Below, piece after piece: positions 9,921 to 18,437 of a stretch of DNA of 64,000 nt (within the stretch, counting starts at the first letter, position 1; each line of letters begins with the position of its first letter). The stretch is from Flavobacteriales bacterium (GTDB lineage Bacteria > Bacteroidota > Bacteroidia > JACJYZ01). The position numbers and the translations under genes were made by a program. The notes below the pieces were generated by a model. It saw only the letters and a list, made by a program, of their open reading frames with translations. It did not search any database and had not been told where the DNA came from. Location of the stretch: positions 434,001 through 498,000 of the forward strand of contig JACJYZ010000002.1 of assembly GCA_020635855.1 (NCBI GenBank). The letters are read 5' to 3'.

Positions 9921-10193
9921 ATGACAGAACAAGTCGTTGATAAGCGTAACCTCCGCAAGGAACGTGTCGGAGTGGTCACCAGCAACAAGATGAGCAAAAC
10001 CATCGTGGTGAAGGTTGAGCGGAAAATGAAACACCCGATTTACGGGAAGTTCATTAAGAAGTCGAAAAAGTTCACGGCTCACGATGAAAAGCAGGAATCT
10101 AACATCGGTGATACGGTGAAGATCATGGAAACCCGCCCGATCAGCAAGAGCAAGCGCTGGAGACTGGTGGAGATCATGGAGAAGGCCAAGTAA
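9921..10193 (+). CDS. rpsQ: 30S ribosomal protein S17
   Basis: 90 aa. RKERVGVVTSNKMSKTIVVK and the pattern GDTVKIMETRPISKSKRWRL identify S17, an OB-fold primary binder of 16S rRNA helix 11. The gap to rpmC is 5 nt and to rplN 29 nt. Confidence 0.97.
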   Translation: MTEQVVDKRNLRKERVGVVTSNKMSKTIVVKVERKMKHPIYGKFIKKSKKFTAHDEKQESNIGDTVKIMETRPISKSKRWRLVEIMEKAK

Positions 10194-10222
10194 CGAGTTT
10201 AAAAGATAAATTATTCATTGCG

Positions 10223-10591
10223 ATGATACAACAGGAATCCAGACTGACCGTAGCTGATAACAGCGGTGCCAAAGAGGTGCTTTGCATCCGGGTACTCGGT
10301 GGCACAGGCAGGCGTTACGCATCCGTGGGCGACAAGATCGTCGTCTCGATCAAGAATGCAATTCCATCCGGCAACGTGAAAAAAGGTAGCGTTTCCCAAG
10401 CGGTGGTTGTGCGCACCAACAAAGAGGTAAGAAGGGAAGACGGCTCTTACATCCGTTTTGATGACAATGCTGTTGTATTGCTGAACAACGCAGGTGAAAT
10501 GAGAGGTACCCGTATCTTCGGTCCGGTTGCACGTGAACTGCGTGAAAAGAAATTCATGAAGATTGTTTCGTTGGCACCTGAGGTGCTTTAA
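10223..10591 (+). CDS. rplN: 50S ribosomal protein L14
   Basis: 122 aa, the exact family length. It begins MIQQESRLTVADNSGAKEV and contains KKGSVSQAVVVRTNKEVRR, NAVVLLNNAGEMRGTRIFGP and the C-terminal FMKIVSLAPEVL. L14 forms an intersubunit bridge with 16S rRNA and is the binding site of RsfS. Confidence 0.98.
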   Translation: MIQQESRLTVADNSGAKEVLCIRVLGGTGRRYASVGDKIVVSIKNAIPSGNVKKGSVSQAVVVRTNKEVRREDGSYIRFDDNAVVLLNNAGEMRGTRIFGPVARELREKKFMKIVSLAPEVL

Positions 10592-10603
10592 GATTCAAAC
10601 GTT

Positions 10604-10924
10604 ATGGTAGCCAAACATAAAATCAAAAAAGGTGACACCGTGATGGTGATTTCAGGTGTAGCCAAAGGCCAGCAGGGCAGGGTACTTGCGGTGCTGATTG
10701 AAAAGAACCGCGTACTGGTGGAGGGTGTGAACATGATTTCCAAACACACCAAACCCAATGCGGCCAACCCACAGGGTGGAATCGTGAAGAAGGAAGCCCC
10801 CGTTCATATCTCCAACGTAATGTTGGTTGACGGTAAAGGCAAACCGCAGCGTGTGGGTCGGAAACTTGAAAAGGAAAAACTAGTCAGGTATTTCAAAAAA
10901 ACCGGAGAGATCGTTAAGTCATGA
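10604..10924 (+). CDS. rplX: 50S ribosomal protein L24
   Basis: 106 aa. The KOW motif KKGDTVMVISGVAKGQQGRV (residues about 8-27) and the pattern GVNMISKHTKP identify L24, an assembly initiator near the tunnel exit. Its TGA stop overlaps the start codon of rplE in ATGA (10921-10924), an arrangement that normally couples translation. Confidence 0.97.
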   Translation: MVAKHKIKKGDTVMVISGVAKGQQGRVLAVLIEKNRVLVEGVNMISKHTKPNAANPQGGIVKKEAPVHISNVMLVDGKGKPQRVGRKLEKEKLVRYFKKTGEIVKS

Positions 10925-11472
10925 ATTACGCACCAAGATTGAAAGAGCAGTACCGCAACGAAATTGCCGGTAACCTCCAGAAGCAATTCGGATACAAGTC
11001 CGTTATGCAAGTGCCGCGCCTGAAGAAAATCACCCTCAACCAGGGTGTAGGTGCAGCGGTTGCAGACAAGAAAATGATCGAATCAGCGCTGACTGAGATG
11101 AGCATGATCACCGGACAAAAAGCCGTTGCAACGAAATCGAAGAAGGACATCTCCAACTTCAAGTTGCGTAAAGGCATGCCCATCGGTGCAAGGGTGACCC
11201 TGCGCGGAGATCGCATGTACGAATTCCTGGACCGCCTGGTGGCCGTTGCACTGCCCCGTATCCGTGACTTCCGCGGAATCAGCCGCAAAGGTTTTGACGG
11301 TCAGGGAAACTATACGCTCGGTATCACAGAGCAGATCATCTTCCCGGAGATCGACATTGATAAAGTGGCAAAGATCACAGGCATGGACATCACTTTTGTA
11401 ACGTCTGCCCAATCCAACGAAGAGGCTTTCGCCCTTCTGAAAGAATTCGGTTTACCTTTTAGAAACGCATAA
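10921..11472 (+). CDS. rplE: 50S ribosomal protein L5
   Basis: 183 aa. Typical segments are RLKKITLNQGVGAAVADKK, TGQKAVATKSKKDISNFKLR and RIRDFRGISRKGFDGQGNY. L5 binds 5S rRNA in the central protuberance. The first codon overlaps the rplX stop by 4 nt. Confidence 0.98.
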   Translation: MNYAPRLKEQYRNEIAGNLQKQFGYKSVMQVPRLKKITLNQGVGAAVADKKMIESALTEMSMITGQKAVATKSKKDISNFKLRKGMPIGARVTLRGDRMYEFLDRLVAVALPRIRDFRGISRKGFDGQGNYTLGITEQIIFPEIDIDKVAKITGMDITFVTSAQSNEEAFALLKEFGLPFRNA

Positions 11473-11474
11473 CT

Positions 11475-11744
11475 ATGGCCAAGGAATCCATCAAAGCAAG
11501 AGAAAGAAAACGTCAGCGTATGGTCGCACAATACGCCGAAAAAAGGGCGGCTCTGAAAGCTGCAGGCGATTATGTAGGCCTCAGCCGTTTGCCCCGCAAC
11601 TCATCCCCGGTACGTCTGCACAACCGCTGCAACATTTCCGGTCGTCCGAAAGGCTACATGAGGCAGTTCGGTATTTCGAGGGTCCTTTTCAGGGAACTTG
11701 CTGCTGAAGGAAAGATCCCCGGTATTACAAAAGCAAGCTGGTAA
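11475..11744 (+). CDS. rpsN: 30S ribosomal protein S14, zinc-free long form
   Basis: 89 aa. The sequence LPRNSSPVRLHNRCNISGRP with a single cysteine shows the long form without the CxxC-CxxC zinc ribbon, in contrast to the 61-aa zinc form of other bacteria. It ends GITKASW as usual. S14 helps to assemble the 30S head. It starts 2 nt after rplE stops. Confidence 0.97.
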   Translation: MAKESIKARERKRQRMVAQYAEKRAALKAAGDYVGLSRLPRNSSPVRLHNRCNISGRPKGYMRQFGISRVLFRELAAEGKIPGITKASW

Positions 11745-11767
11745 GAATCATATAGTAAGACAAAGCC

Positions 11768-12166
11768 ATGACGGATACCATTTCAGATTTTCTGACCCGT
11801 ATCAGGAACGCCGCAAGAGCCCGCAAAAGGGTGGTGGAAATTCCTGCCTCCAATATCAAGAAGGAAATGACAAAGATCCTTCGCGAGAAAGGATATATCC
11901 TCGACTATAAATTCGAGGAAGGCCCGACCGCTCAGGGTACCATCAAGATCGCCCTGAAGTATCACCCGGTTTCCAAACAGCCTGCCATCCGCAAGCTGCA
12001 AAGGGTGAGCAAACCGGGTCTGAGAAAGTACTCCGGTACATCAACCATGCCCCGCGTGATGAACGGTTTGGGTATCGCCATCCTCTCCACATCAAAAGGT
12101 GTGATGACGGATAAGGAAGCCAGAAAGGAAAATGTGGGCGGAGAAGTATTGTGTTATATCTATTAA
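11768..12166 (+). CDS. rpsH: 30S ribosomal protein S8
   Basis: 132 aa. It opens MTDTISDFLTRIRNAARARK and ends with GLGIAILSTSKGVMTDKEAR and VGGEVLCYIY, the diagnostic S8 C-terminal part. S8 is a primary 16S rRNA binder and in some bacteria represses the spc operon. Confidence 0.98.
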   Translation: MTDTISDFLTRIRNAARARKRVVEIPASNIKKEMTKILREKGYILDYKFEEGPTAQGTIKIALKYHPVSKQPAIRKLQRVSKPGLRKYSGTSTMPRVMNGLGIAILSTSKGVMTDKEARKENVGGEVLCYIY

Positions 12167-12187
12167 GCTGAATTAAGCGGAAGCGTT

Positions 12188-12742
12188 ATGTCACGAATTG
12201 GAAAATTACCCATCACCTTGCCAAGCGGCGTTCAGATTCAGGTTTCTGATAAGAACCTGGTCACAGCCAAAGGCCCTAAAGGTGAATTGCAACAAGCCGT
12301 TGATCCCGCCATCAAAGTGGAAGTTCAGGAAGATAAGGTGGTAGTGAACCGCCAGACCGACCAGAAGCAACACAGGGCCATGCACGGTTTGTATCGCTCA
12401 CTGATCCAGAATATGGTCAAAGGCGTGCACGAAGGCTACAATGAAGAACTGGAACTGGTGGGTGTGGGTTACCGCGCCAACACCAAAGGTCAGTTGCTGG
12501 AACTCAGCCTTGGCTATTCACACAACGTGGCTTTCGAACTTCCGAAAGAAATCAAGGTGGAAACCAAGGCCGAAAGGGGACAGACTCCCCGTATCCTCCT
12601 GGCATGTCACGACAAGCAATTGTTGGGTCAGGTGGTTGCCAAGATCGTTTCACTGAGGAAACCCGAACCTTACAAAGGAAAAGGTATCAAGGTGATCGGC
12701 AGACAGTACCGCAGAAAAGCAGGTAAAACAGCTTCTAAATAA
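12188..12742 (+). CDS. rplF: 50S ribosomal protein L6
   Basis: 184 aa. MSRIGKLPITLPSGVQIQV begins the first of two similar domains. The second contains ELVGVGYRANTKGQLLELSLGYS and ends PEPYKGKGIKVIGRQYRRKAGK. L6 lies near the factor-binding site of the 50S. Followed 7 nt later by rplR. Confidence 0.98.
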   Translation: MSRIGKLPITLPSGVQIQVSDKNLVTAKGPKGELQQAVDPAIKVEVQEDKVVVNRQTDQKQHRAMHGLYRSLIQNMVKGVHEGYNEELELVGVGYRANTKGQLLELSLGYSHNVAFELPKEIKVETKAERGQTPRILLACHDKQLLGQVVAKIVSLRKPEPYKGKGIKVIGRQYRRKAGKTASK

Positions 12743-12749
12743 TTGAGAC

Positions 12750-13112
12750 ATGACAGTAAAAACCAAAGCAGACCGTAGAAGCCGGATCAAAAAACGGATC
12801 CGAAAAGTGGTGAAGGGAACGACCGAAAGGCCACGCCTGTCAGTTTTCCGCAGCAACTCCGAGATCTACGCACAGTTGATCGACGACCTGGAAGGTAAAA
12901 CCCTTTCTCACGTGTCTTCACGCGAAAAGGAGATCTCCGGAAAAGGAAAGATCACAAAAACCGAACAAGCGCGTCTGGTGGGTGAAGCCATCGCAGCCAA
13001 GGCAAAGAATGCCGGCATAGAAAGCGTGGTATTCGACCGAGGCGGTTACCTGTACCACGGCCGTGTGAAGGCACTGGCTGATGCAGCACGTGAAGGCGGA
13101 CTTAAATTCTAA
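12750..13112 (+). CDS. rplR: 50S ribosomal protein L18
   Basis: 120 aa. TTERPRLSVFRSNSEIYAQL and VVFDRGGYLYHGRVKALAD with the ending AAREGGLKF are typical. L18 binds 5S rRNA with L5. Gap to rpsE 9 nt. Confidence 0.98.
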   Translation: MTVKTKADRRSRIKKRIRKVVKGTTERPRLSVFRSNSEIYAQLIDDLEGKTLSHVSSREKEISGKGKITKTEQARLVGEAIAAKAKNAGIESVVFDRGGYLYHGRVKALADAAREGGLKF

Positions 13113-13121
13113 TATTGGAAA

Positions 13122-13640
13122 ATGGCACAAGCAAACGTAAAAAGAGTCAAGTCTAGCGAGATTGAACTGAAAGATAAACTCGTTAGCATTCAACGCGTGA
13201 CCAAGGTGACCAAGGGCGGTCGTACCTTCACTTTCTCCGCCATCGTAGTGGTGGGTAACGAGAATGGTGTGGTGGGATACGGCCTGGGTAAAGCGAAGGA
13301 AGTAACCGAAGCCATCGCCAAAGGAATTGACGACGCCAAGAAAAACCTCATCCAGGTGCCCATCGTGAAAGGTACCGTGCCGCATGAGCAGGTGGGTAAA
13401 TTCGGTGGCGCCCTCATTCTCCTCAAACCCGCATCCAATGGTACGGGAGTAATCGCCGGTGGTGCCATGCGTGCTGTGCTCGAAAGCGTGGGTATCAAAA
13501 ACGTATTGGCCAAGTCCAAAGGTTCTTCCAACCCGCACAACGTGGTGAAGGCCACCATCGATGCACTGCTGAATATGCGTGATGCTTATGCCGTGGCCCA
13601 GACCAGAGGCCTCGAACTCGAACAAGTTTTTAATGGTTAA
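13122..13640 (+). CDS. rpsE: 30S ribosomal protein S5
   Basis: 172 aa. It has KLVSIQRVTKVTKGGRTFTF, VVGNENGVVGYGLGKAKEV and GVIAGGAMRAVLESVGIKN in the expected order. S5 acts in fidelity and mRNA unwinding at the entry channel. Followed after 5 nt by rpmD. Confidence 0.98.
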   Translation: MAQANVKRVKSSEIELKDKLVSIQRVTKVTKGGRTFTFSAIVVVGNENGVVGYGLGKAKEVTEAIAKGIDDAKKNLIQVPIVKGTVPHEQVGKFGGALILLKPASNGTGVIAGGAMRAVLESVGIKNVLAKSKGSSNPHNVVKATIDALLNMRDAYAVAQTRGLELEQVFNG

Positions 13641-13645
13641 GAGCA

Positions 13646-13828
13646 ATGGCAAACAAAGTGAAAATAAAACAGGTAAAGAGCGCCATCGACCGTCCTGAAA
13701 GACAAAAAAGAACCCTCGTTGCATTGGGTCTGAAAAAGGTAAATCAGGAAGTGGAAGTGGAAGCTACTCCGCAAACACTGGGGATGATCCAGGCGGTAAA
13801 ACATTTGGTTGAAGTTGTTGAAAAATAA
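13646..13828 (+). CDS. rpmD: 50S ribosomal protein L30
   Basis: 60 aa, matching the short bacterial L30. KIKQVKSAIDRPERQKRTL and LGMIQAVKHLVEVVEK are typical. L30 is peripheral on the 50S. Position between rpsE and rplO is canonical. Confidence 0.96.
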   Translation: MANKVKIKQVKSAIDRPERQKRTLVALGLKKVNQEVEVEATPQTLGMIQAVKHLVEVVEK

Positions 13829-13839
13829 TACGAAGCGAA

Positions 13840-14427
13840 ATGAACTTACATAACCTAAAACCGGCGCAGGGATCTGCCAACAAAACCAAGAAACGCCTCG
13901 GCCGTGGCCAGGGTTCAGGACATGGCGGAACAGCTTCCCGCGGACATAAAGGTGCCAAATCACGCTCTGGCTATAAAAGCAAAGTGGGATTTGAAGGTGG
14001 TCAGATGCCCCTCCAGCGCCGTGTACCCAAAGTGGGATTCAAAAACCCCGGTCGCATCGTTTTCCGTGGCATCAACCTGGATACACTTCAGCAACTTGCC
14101 GAACAACACAAGGAAACCGTTGTGAATAAGGAAGTGCTGATCAACCATGGCCTTGCATCCAAGAACGACATCATCAAGATCCTCGGTCGTGGTGAACTGT
14201 CGGCCAAGCTGGAGGTAAGCGCGGAAGCCTTTTCCAAGGCTGCGGTTGAAGCCATCGAAAAATCCGGTGGTAAAGCAGTGGTGGTGAATCCGAAGGCTAC
14301 ACAGAAACTGAAGCTGGTGAAGTTCCAGAAGCATACCAAGACCAACGGAACCAGCAATGCGGCCCCTAAGGCAGCAGCCAAGACCAAAAAGAAAGAAGAA
14401 AAAGTATTAGCTGAGAAGCCAGAATAA
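13840..14427 (+). CDS. rplO: 50S ribosomal protein L15 with extended C-terminus
   Basis: 195 aa against roughly 145-150 in most bacteria. The glycine-rich RLGRGQGSGHGGTASRGHKG start and the L15 core end near residue 165. The remaining roughly 30 residues are Lys/Ala/Glu-rich (for example KAAAKTKKKEEKVLAEKPE) and look disordered. L15 is a late 50S assembly protein. secY follows 5 nt later. Confidence 0.97.
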   Translation: MNLHNLKPAQGSANKTKKRLGRGQGSGHGGTASRGHKGAKSRSGYKSKVGFEGGQMPLQRRVPKVGFKNPGRIVFRGINLDTLQQLAEQHKETVVNKEVLINHGLASKNDIIKILGRGELSAKLEVSAEAFSKAAVEAIEKSGGKAVVVNPKATQKLKLVKFQKHTKTNGTSNAAPKAAAKTKKKEEKVLAEKPE

Positions 14428-14432
14428 TTCGC

Positions 14433-15773
14433 ATGAAGGATTTCATCAATACCATTCGCAATATCTTCAAGATTGAAGATCTGAAGATCCGGATCCTGAA
14501 TACGCTGCTGTTCATTCTGGTTTATCGTATCGGCTCCTACGTAGTGCTTCCGGGTGTAAACCTGGCGGCCCTCGAAGCATCCAGGGCGCAAGCCAAGGGT
14601 GGCGGACTGATCGATATCCTGGACATGTTTTCAGGTGGCGCATTCTCCAATGCTTCCGTCTTCGCGCTTGGTATTATGCCTTATATCTCGGCTTCCATTG
14701 TGATACAGCTGCTAACGATCGCCATCCCGTATTTCCAGCGCTTGCAGAAAGACGGTGAAAGCGGTCGCCGCAAGATGAACCAGATCACGCGTTACCTGAC
14801 CGTTCTGATTACTTTGGGTCAGGCCCCCGGTTATCTGGCATCCCAGCTTCCCAAAGAAGCCATCATGTATGATTCAATGGCTTTCTTTTGGATCTCATCT
14901 TCCATCATTCTGGTGGCGGGTACCATGTTTATCATGTGGCTGGGTGAGCGCATCACCGACAAAGGTATCGGTAACGGTATCTCTCTGATCATCATGATCG
15001 GTATCATCGCCCGTCTGCCGTTTGCATTCTTCGCTGAATTTGCGGCGCGCATGGAAAAAGGAGGTCCTATCATGCTGCTCGTGGAAATGGTGGTGTTGCT
15101 ACTGGTGATCGTGTTCGCCATCCTGCTTGTACAGGGTACCAGGAAGATTCCCGTTCAGGTGGCCCGGAAGATTGTGGGCAACCGTCAATACGGTGGTGCA
15201 CGCCAATACATCCCATTGAAAGTGAATGCTGCCGGTGTTATGCCGATCATCTTTGCCCAGGCGATCATGTTCGTTCCCATTACACTCGCAGGGTTTTCAG
15301 AAAACCTGACAGGAATGGCAGCGGTGCTGTCCAATACACATGGCTTCTGGTACAACTTCCTGTTCGCCATGCTGATCATCATCTTCACATACTTCTACAC
15401 GGCCATTATCGTGAATCCCCAGCAAATGGCTGATGACCTGAAGAAGAACGGCGGATTTATTCCGGGTGTAAAGCCTGGAAGAAAAACTTCCGAATACCTT
15501 GATAACGTACTTTCACGCATTACCCTGCCGGGTTCCATTTTCCTGGCGGTAATTGCAATCCTGCCGGCGTTTGCCGCTATTGCGGGTGTGAATAACCAAT
15601 TTGCCAACTTCTACGGTGGAACCTCCCTGCTGATTCTGGTGGGTGTGGTGCTGGATACACTCCAGCAGATCGAAAGTCACCTGTTGATGAGGCATTATGA
15701 TGGACTGATGAAGAGTGGTAGGATCAAAGGAAGAGGAACACCTACTTCAATGACGACAGCCGTGCAGGCATAG
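14433..15773 (+). CDS. secY: Preprotein translocase channel subunit SecY
   Basis: 446 aa integral membrane protein with about ten hydrophobic segments. It shows family hallmarks GIMPYISASIVIQLLTIAIP, GITDKGIGNGISL-like sequence (ERITDKGIGNGISLIIMIG) and GFIPGVKPGRKTSEYLDNVL. With SecE and SecG it forms the Sec channel in the inner membrane. It lies at the usual end of the spc block; adk, often next, is absent and map follows after 9 nt. Confidence 0.98.
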   Translation: MKDFINTIRNIFKIEDLKIRILNTLLFILVYRIGSYVVLPGVNLAALEASRAQAKGGGLIDILDMFSGGAFSNASVFALGIMPYISASIVIQLLTIAIPYFQRLQKDGESGRRKMNQITRYLTVLITLGQAPGYLASQLPKEAIMYDSMAFFWISSSIILVAGTMFIMWLGERITDKGIGNGISLIIMIGIIARLPFAFFAEFAARMEKGGPIMLLVEMVVLLLVIVFAILLVQGTRKIPVQVARKIVGNRQYGGARQYIPLKVNAAGVMPIIFAQAIMFVPITLAGFSENLTGMAAVLSNTHGFWYNFLFAMLIIIFTYFYTAIIVNPQQMADDLKKNGGFIPGVKPGRKTSEYLDNVLSRITLPGSIFLAVIAILPAFAAIAGVNNQFANFYGGTSLLILVGVVLDTLQQIESHLLMRHYDGLMKSGRIKGRGTPTSMTTAVQA

Positions 15774-15782
15774 TTCGACTGT

Positions 15783-16580
15783 ATGATCTATCACAAGACA
15801 GAAGAAGAAATAGCGTTCATCAGAGAAAGTTCTTTGCTTGTTTCGAAAGCCTTGGCGGAGGTCGCCAGGGTGATTAAGCCGGGTGTAACATCCCTCGAGC
15901 TTGATAAGGTGGCCGAAACCGTGATCCGCGATCATGGAGGCGAGCCGGCTTTCAAGGGTTACCGGGGATTTCCAAATACCCTCTGTGTGTCACCTAATGC
16001 ACAGGTGGTGCACGGAATCCCGAACAACGAACCTTTTCAGGAAGGGGATATTGTTTCGGTGGACTGCGGGGTGTTGAAGAACGGTTTTTACGGCGATTCG
16101 GCCTTTACTTTTGCCATTGGCGAAGTTCCTGCGGATGTAGCCCTCCTGCTGAGGGTGACCCGGGAAAGCCTTGACAAGGGAATTGAAAAGGCGGTGGCCG
16201 GAAACCGGTTGGGTGATATCGGATACGCCGTTCAGTCCCATGCAGAAGCAAATGGCTTCACAGTGGTACGCGAGTTGGTCGGACACGGCATCGGAAAAAA
16301 CCTGCACGAAGAACCTGAGGTTCCTAATTACGGACGCAGGGGAAACGGTGTGAAGCTATCGGAGGGAATGGTGATTGCCATTGAGCCGATGGTGAACCAG
16401 GGAAAACGTAGCATCCGGGAACATGCCGACGGATGGACGATTACCACGACAGACGGAAAGCCGTCAGCGCATTTCGAACATACCGTGGCAATCGGAAAAG
16501 GCAAAGCAGAGGTATTGTCTACCTTTGCATGGATTGACGAAGTGATTGAAAATAAAACTGAAGAAATAAAGAATGGCTAA
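15783..16580 (+). CDS. map: Type I methionine aminopeptidase
   Basis: 265 aa. The five metal ligands of the pita-bread fold are in place: the Asp of VDCG, the Asp of YGDSAF, the His of VGHGIGKNLHEEP, the Glu of AIEPM and the Glu of HFEHT. The enzyme removes the initiator methionine. Its last 8 nt overlap the start of infA, so the two are coupled. Confidence 0.97.
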   Translation: MIYHKTEEEIAFIRESSLLVSKALAEVARVIKPGVTSLELDKVAETVIRDHGGEPAFKGYRGFPNTLCVSPNAQVVHGIPNNEPFQEGDIVSVDCGVLKNGFYGDSAFTFAIGEVPADVALLLRVTRESLDKGIEKAVAGNRLGDIGYAVQSHAEANGFTVVRELVGHGIGKNLHEEPEVPNYGRRGNGVKLSEGMVIAIEPMVNQGKRSIREHADGWTITTTDGKPSAHFEHTVAIGKGKAEVLSTFAWIDEVIENKTEEIKNG

Positions 16581-16788
16581 ACAGCCGAGCATAGAGCAGG
16601 ATGGAGTAGTAAGGGAATCCCTTTCCAATGCGATCTTTCGCGTGGAACTGGAGAACGGACATATGATCACCGCTCATATTTCAGGCAAAATGCGGATGCA
16701 TTACATCAAGATATTACCAGGTGATAGGGTGAAGATAGAAATGTCTCCCTATGACCTGACCAAAGGAAGAATTTGTTACAGATACTAA
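16573..16788 (+). CDS. infA: Translation initiation factor IF-1
   Basis: 71 aa, one OB-fold domain. MAKQPSIEQDGVVRESLSNA, HISGKMRMHYIKILPGDRVK and the ending LTKGRICYRY are diagnostic. IF-1 binds the A site with IF-2 and IF-3 at initiation. The start at 16573 is inside the end of map in another frame, a usual Bacteroidota arrangement. Confidence 0.98.
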   Translation: MAKQPSIEQDGVVRESLSNAIFRVELENGHMITAHISGKMRMHYIKILPGDRVKIEMSPYDLTKGRICYRY

Positions 16789-16801
16789 ACCAGGAGGAAC
16801 T

Positions 16802-16918
16802 ATGAAAGTCAGAGCTTCCATCAAGAAACGCAGCGCCGAGTGCAAGATCGTAAAACGCAAAGGCAGGCTGTATGTGATTAACAAAAAGAACCCAAAGTTC
16901 AAACAAAGACAAGGATAA
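16802..16918 (+). CDS. rpmJ: 50S ribosomal protein L36, zinc-free form
   Basis: 38 aa read directly from ATG at 16802: MKVRASIKKRSAECKIVKRK, then a short segment ending NPKFKQRQG. The zinc ligands C-x2-C-x12-C-x4-H of the zinc form are mostly missing; only one cysteine remains. A strong Shine-Dalgarno AGGAGG (16792-16797) sits 4 nt before the start, which is unusual for Bacteroidota, where such sequences are rare. Confidence 0.96.
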   Translation: MKVRASIKKRSAECKIVKRKGRLYVINKKNPKFKQRQG

Positions 16919-16958
16919 ATGTATCCGGCTCACGCCGTGGTAAAACAACAGCTAACGT

Positions 16959-17336
16959 ATGGCACGTATTGCAGGTATTGACATTCCAAAGGACAAACAA
17001 GGAGAGATCAGCCTCACCTACATCTATGGTATCGGACGTCGCACCGCCCAGAAAATTCTCGATGAAGCGGGTGTGGCTAGAAATGCAAGGGTACAGGATT
17101 GGTCCGATGAAGAGGCGACCCTGATTCGCAAGATTGTTCAGGACAAATACAAGGTGGAAGGTGCGCTTCGCTCCGAAGTTCAGCTGAACATCAAACGTTT
17201 GATGGACATCGGTTGCTATCGCGGCATCCGCCATCGACTGGGCCTGCCCGTACGTGGCCAGACGACCAAGAATAATGCACGTACCAGAAAAGGAAAGAGA
17301 AAAACCGTTGCCAACAAGAAGATGGCAACCAAGTAA
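16959..17336 (+). CDS. rpsM: 30S ribosomal protein S13
   Basis: 125 aa. MARIAGIDIPKDKQGEISLT, YIYGIGRRTAQKILDEAGV and YRGIRHRLGLPVRGQTTKNN with NARTRKGKRKTV identify S13, which bridges the 30S head to L5 and the P-site tRNA. It opens the alpha block. Confidence 0.98.
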   Translation: MARIAGIDIPKDKQGEISLTYIYGIGRRTAQKILDEAGVARNARVQDWSDEEATLIRKIVQDKYKVEGALRSEVQLNIKRLMDIGCYRGIRHRLGLPVRGQTTKNNARTRKGKRKTVANKKMATK

Positions 17337-17355
17337 ACGGATATAGGTAAACATC

Positions 17356-17748
17356 ATGGCAAAATCCACATCAAAAACCACGAAGAAGAGGTCGGTGCAT
17401 GTAGAATCGCACGGAAGGGCAACGATCCACGCCTCTTTCAACAACGTGATCGTTTCACTGTCCAATGCTCAGGGTCAGGTGATTTCCTGGTCATCCGCCG
17501 GAAAAATGGGCTTCAAAGGATCCAAGAAAAATACACCGTATGCCGCTCAGCAAGCAGCATCCGACGCGGCCAAAGTAGCGTACGACCTCGGCTTGCGTAA
17601 GGTGAAGGTGTATGTGAAAGGTCCAGGTGCAGGCCGCGAGTCCGCTATCCGTACCATTCACAATTCTGGTATCGAAGTGACAGAGATCGTGGATGTGACC
17701 CCGCTGCCGCACAACGGCTGCCGTCCGCCCAAGAAAAGAAGGGTATAA
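17356..17748 (+). CDS. rpsK: 30S ribosomal protein S11
   Basis: 130 aa. ATIHASFNNVIVSLSNAQGQ, the segment around SSAGKMGFKGSKKNTPYAAQ, and the ending TPLPHNGCRPPKKRRV are diagnostic. S11 lies on the 30S platform near the E site. Gap to rpsM 19 nt. Confidence 0.98.
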   Translation: MAKSTSKTTKKRSVHVESHGRATIHASFNNVIVSLSNAQGQVISWSSAGKMGFKGSKKNTPYAAQQAASDAAKVAYDLGLRKVKVYVKGPGAGRESAIRTIHNSGIEVTEIVDVTPLPHNGCRPPKKRRV

Positions 17749-17791
17749 TCATTAGCAATCATAGAAACCGAAATAAAGAAAGACTCAAGGA

Positions 17792-18397
17792 ATGGCACGT
17801 TACAGAGGACCTAAATCCAAGATCGCCAGAAAATTCGGGGAGCCCATTTTCGGGCCCGACAAGGTGCTGGATAAGAAAAACTATCCCCCTGGCATGCATG
17901 GCCAGATGAAGCGCCGCATGAAGCAGTCGGAATACGCCGTACAGTTGCGTGAAAAGCAAAAGGCCAAGTATACCTACGGCATCCTCGAAAAACAGTTTTC
18001 AAACCTGTTCGAGAAAGCATCCCGCAAAAAAGGTATCACTGGTGAAAACCTGTTGCAGCTTTGTGAAGCCCGCCTGGATAACACCGTGTTCCGCCTTGGA
18101 CTCGCAGCCAGCCGTCGCGCTGCACGCCAGTTCGTGAACCATGGTCACATCACCGTGAATGGCGATATCGTGAGCATTCCCTCATACAGCCTGAAAGTGG
18201 GTGATGTGATAAGCATCCGTGAGAAGTCACGTCAAATGCAACCCATCCGTGAAGCGATTGCAGCCGGTAACAAAGAGTTTCCCTGGCTGGAGTGGAATCC
18301 GGATACCCTGAAAGGCACGGTGCTGGCAGTTCCCGAACGTGACCAGATCCCAGAGAACATCAATGAGCAGCTGATTGTGGAATTGTACTCCAAATAA
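17792..18397 (+). CDS. rpsD: 30S ribosomal protein S4
   Basis: 201 aa. MARYRGPKSKIARKFGEPIF and the S4 RNA-binding domain RLDNTVFRLGLAASRRAARQ with FVNHGHITVNGDIVSIPS are intact. The N-terminal zinc cysteines present in some S4 proteins are absent here. S4 nucleates 30S body assembly. Confidence 0.98.
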   Translation: MARYRGPKSKIARKFGEPIFGPDKVLDKKNYPPGMHGQMKRRMKQSEYAVQLREKQKAKYTYGILEKQFSNLFEKASRKKGITGENLLQLCEARLDNTVFRLGLAASRRAARQFVNHGHITVNGDIVSIPSYSLKVGDVISIREKSRQMQPIREAIAAGNKEFPWLEWNPDTLKGTVLAVPERDQIPENINEQLIVELYSK

Positions 18398-18437
18398 TCA
18401 CTGATCCTATAGTCCACCATATAACCAACAGATACAC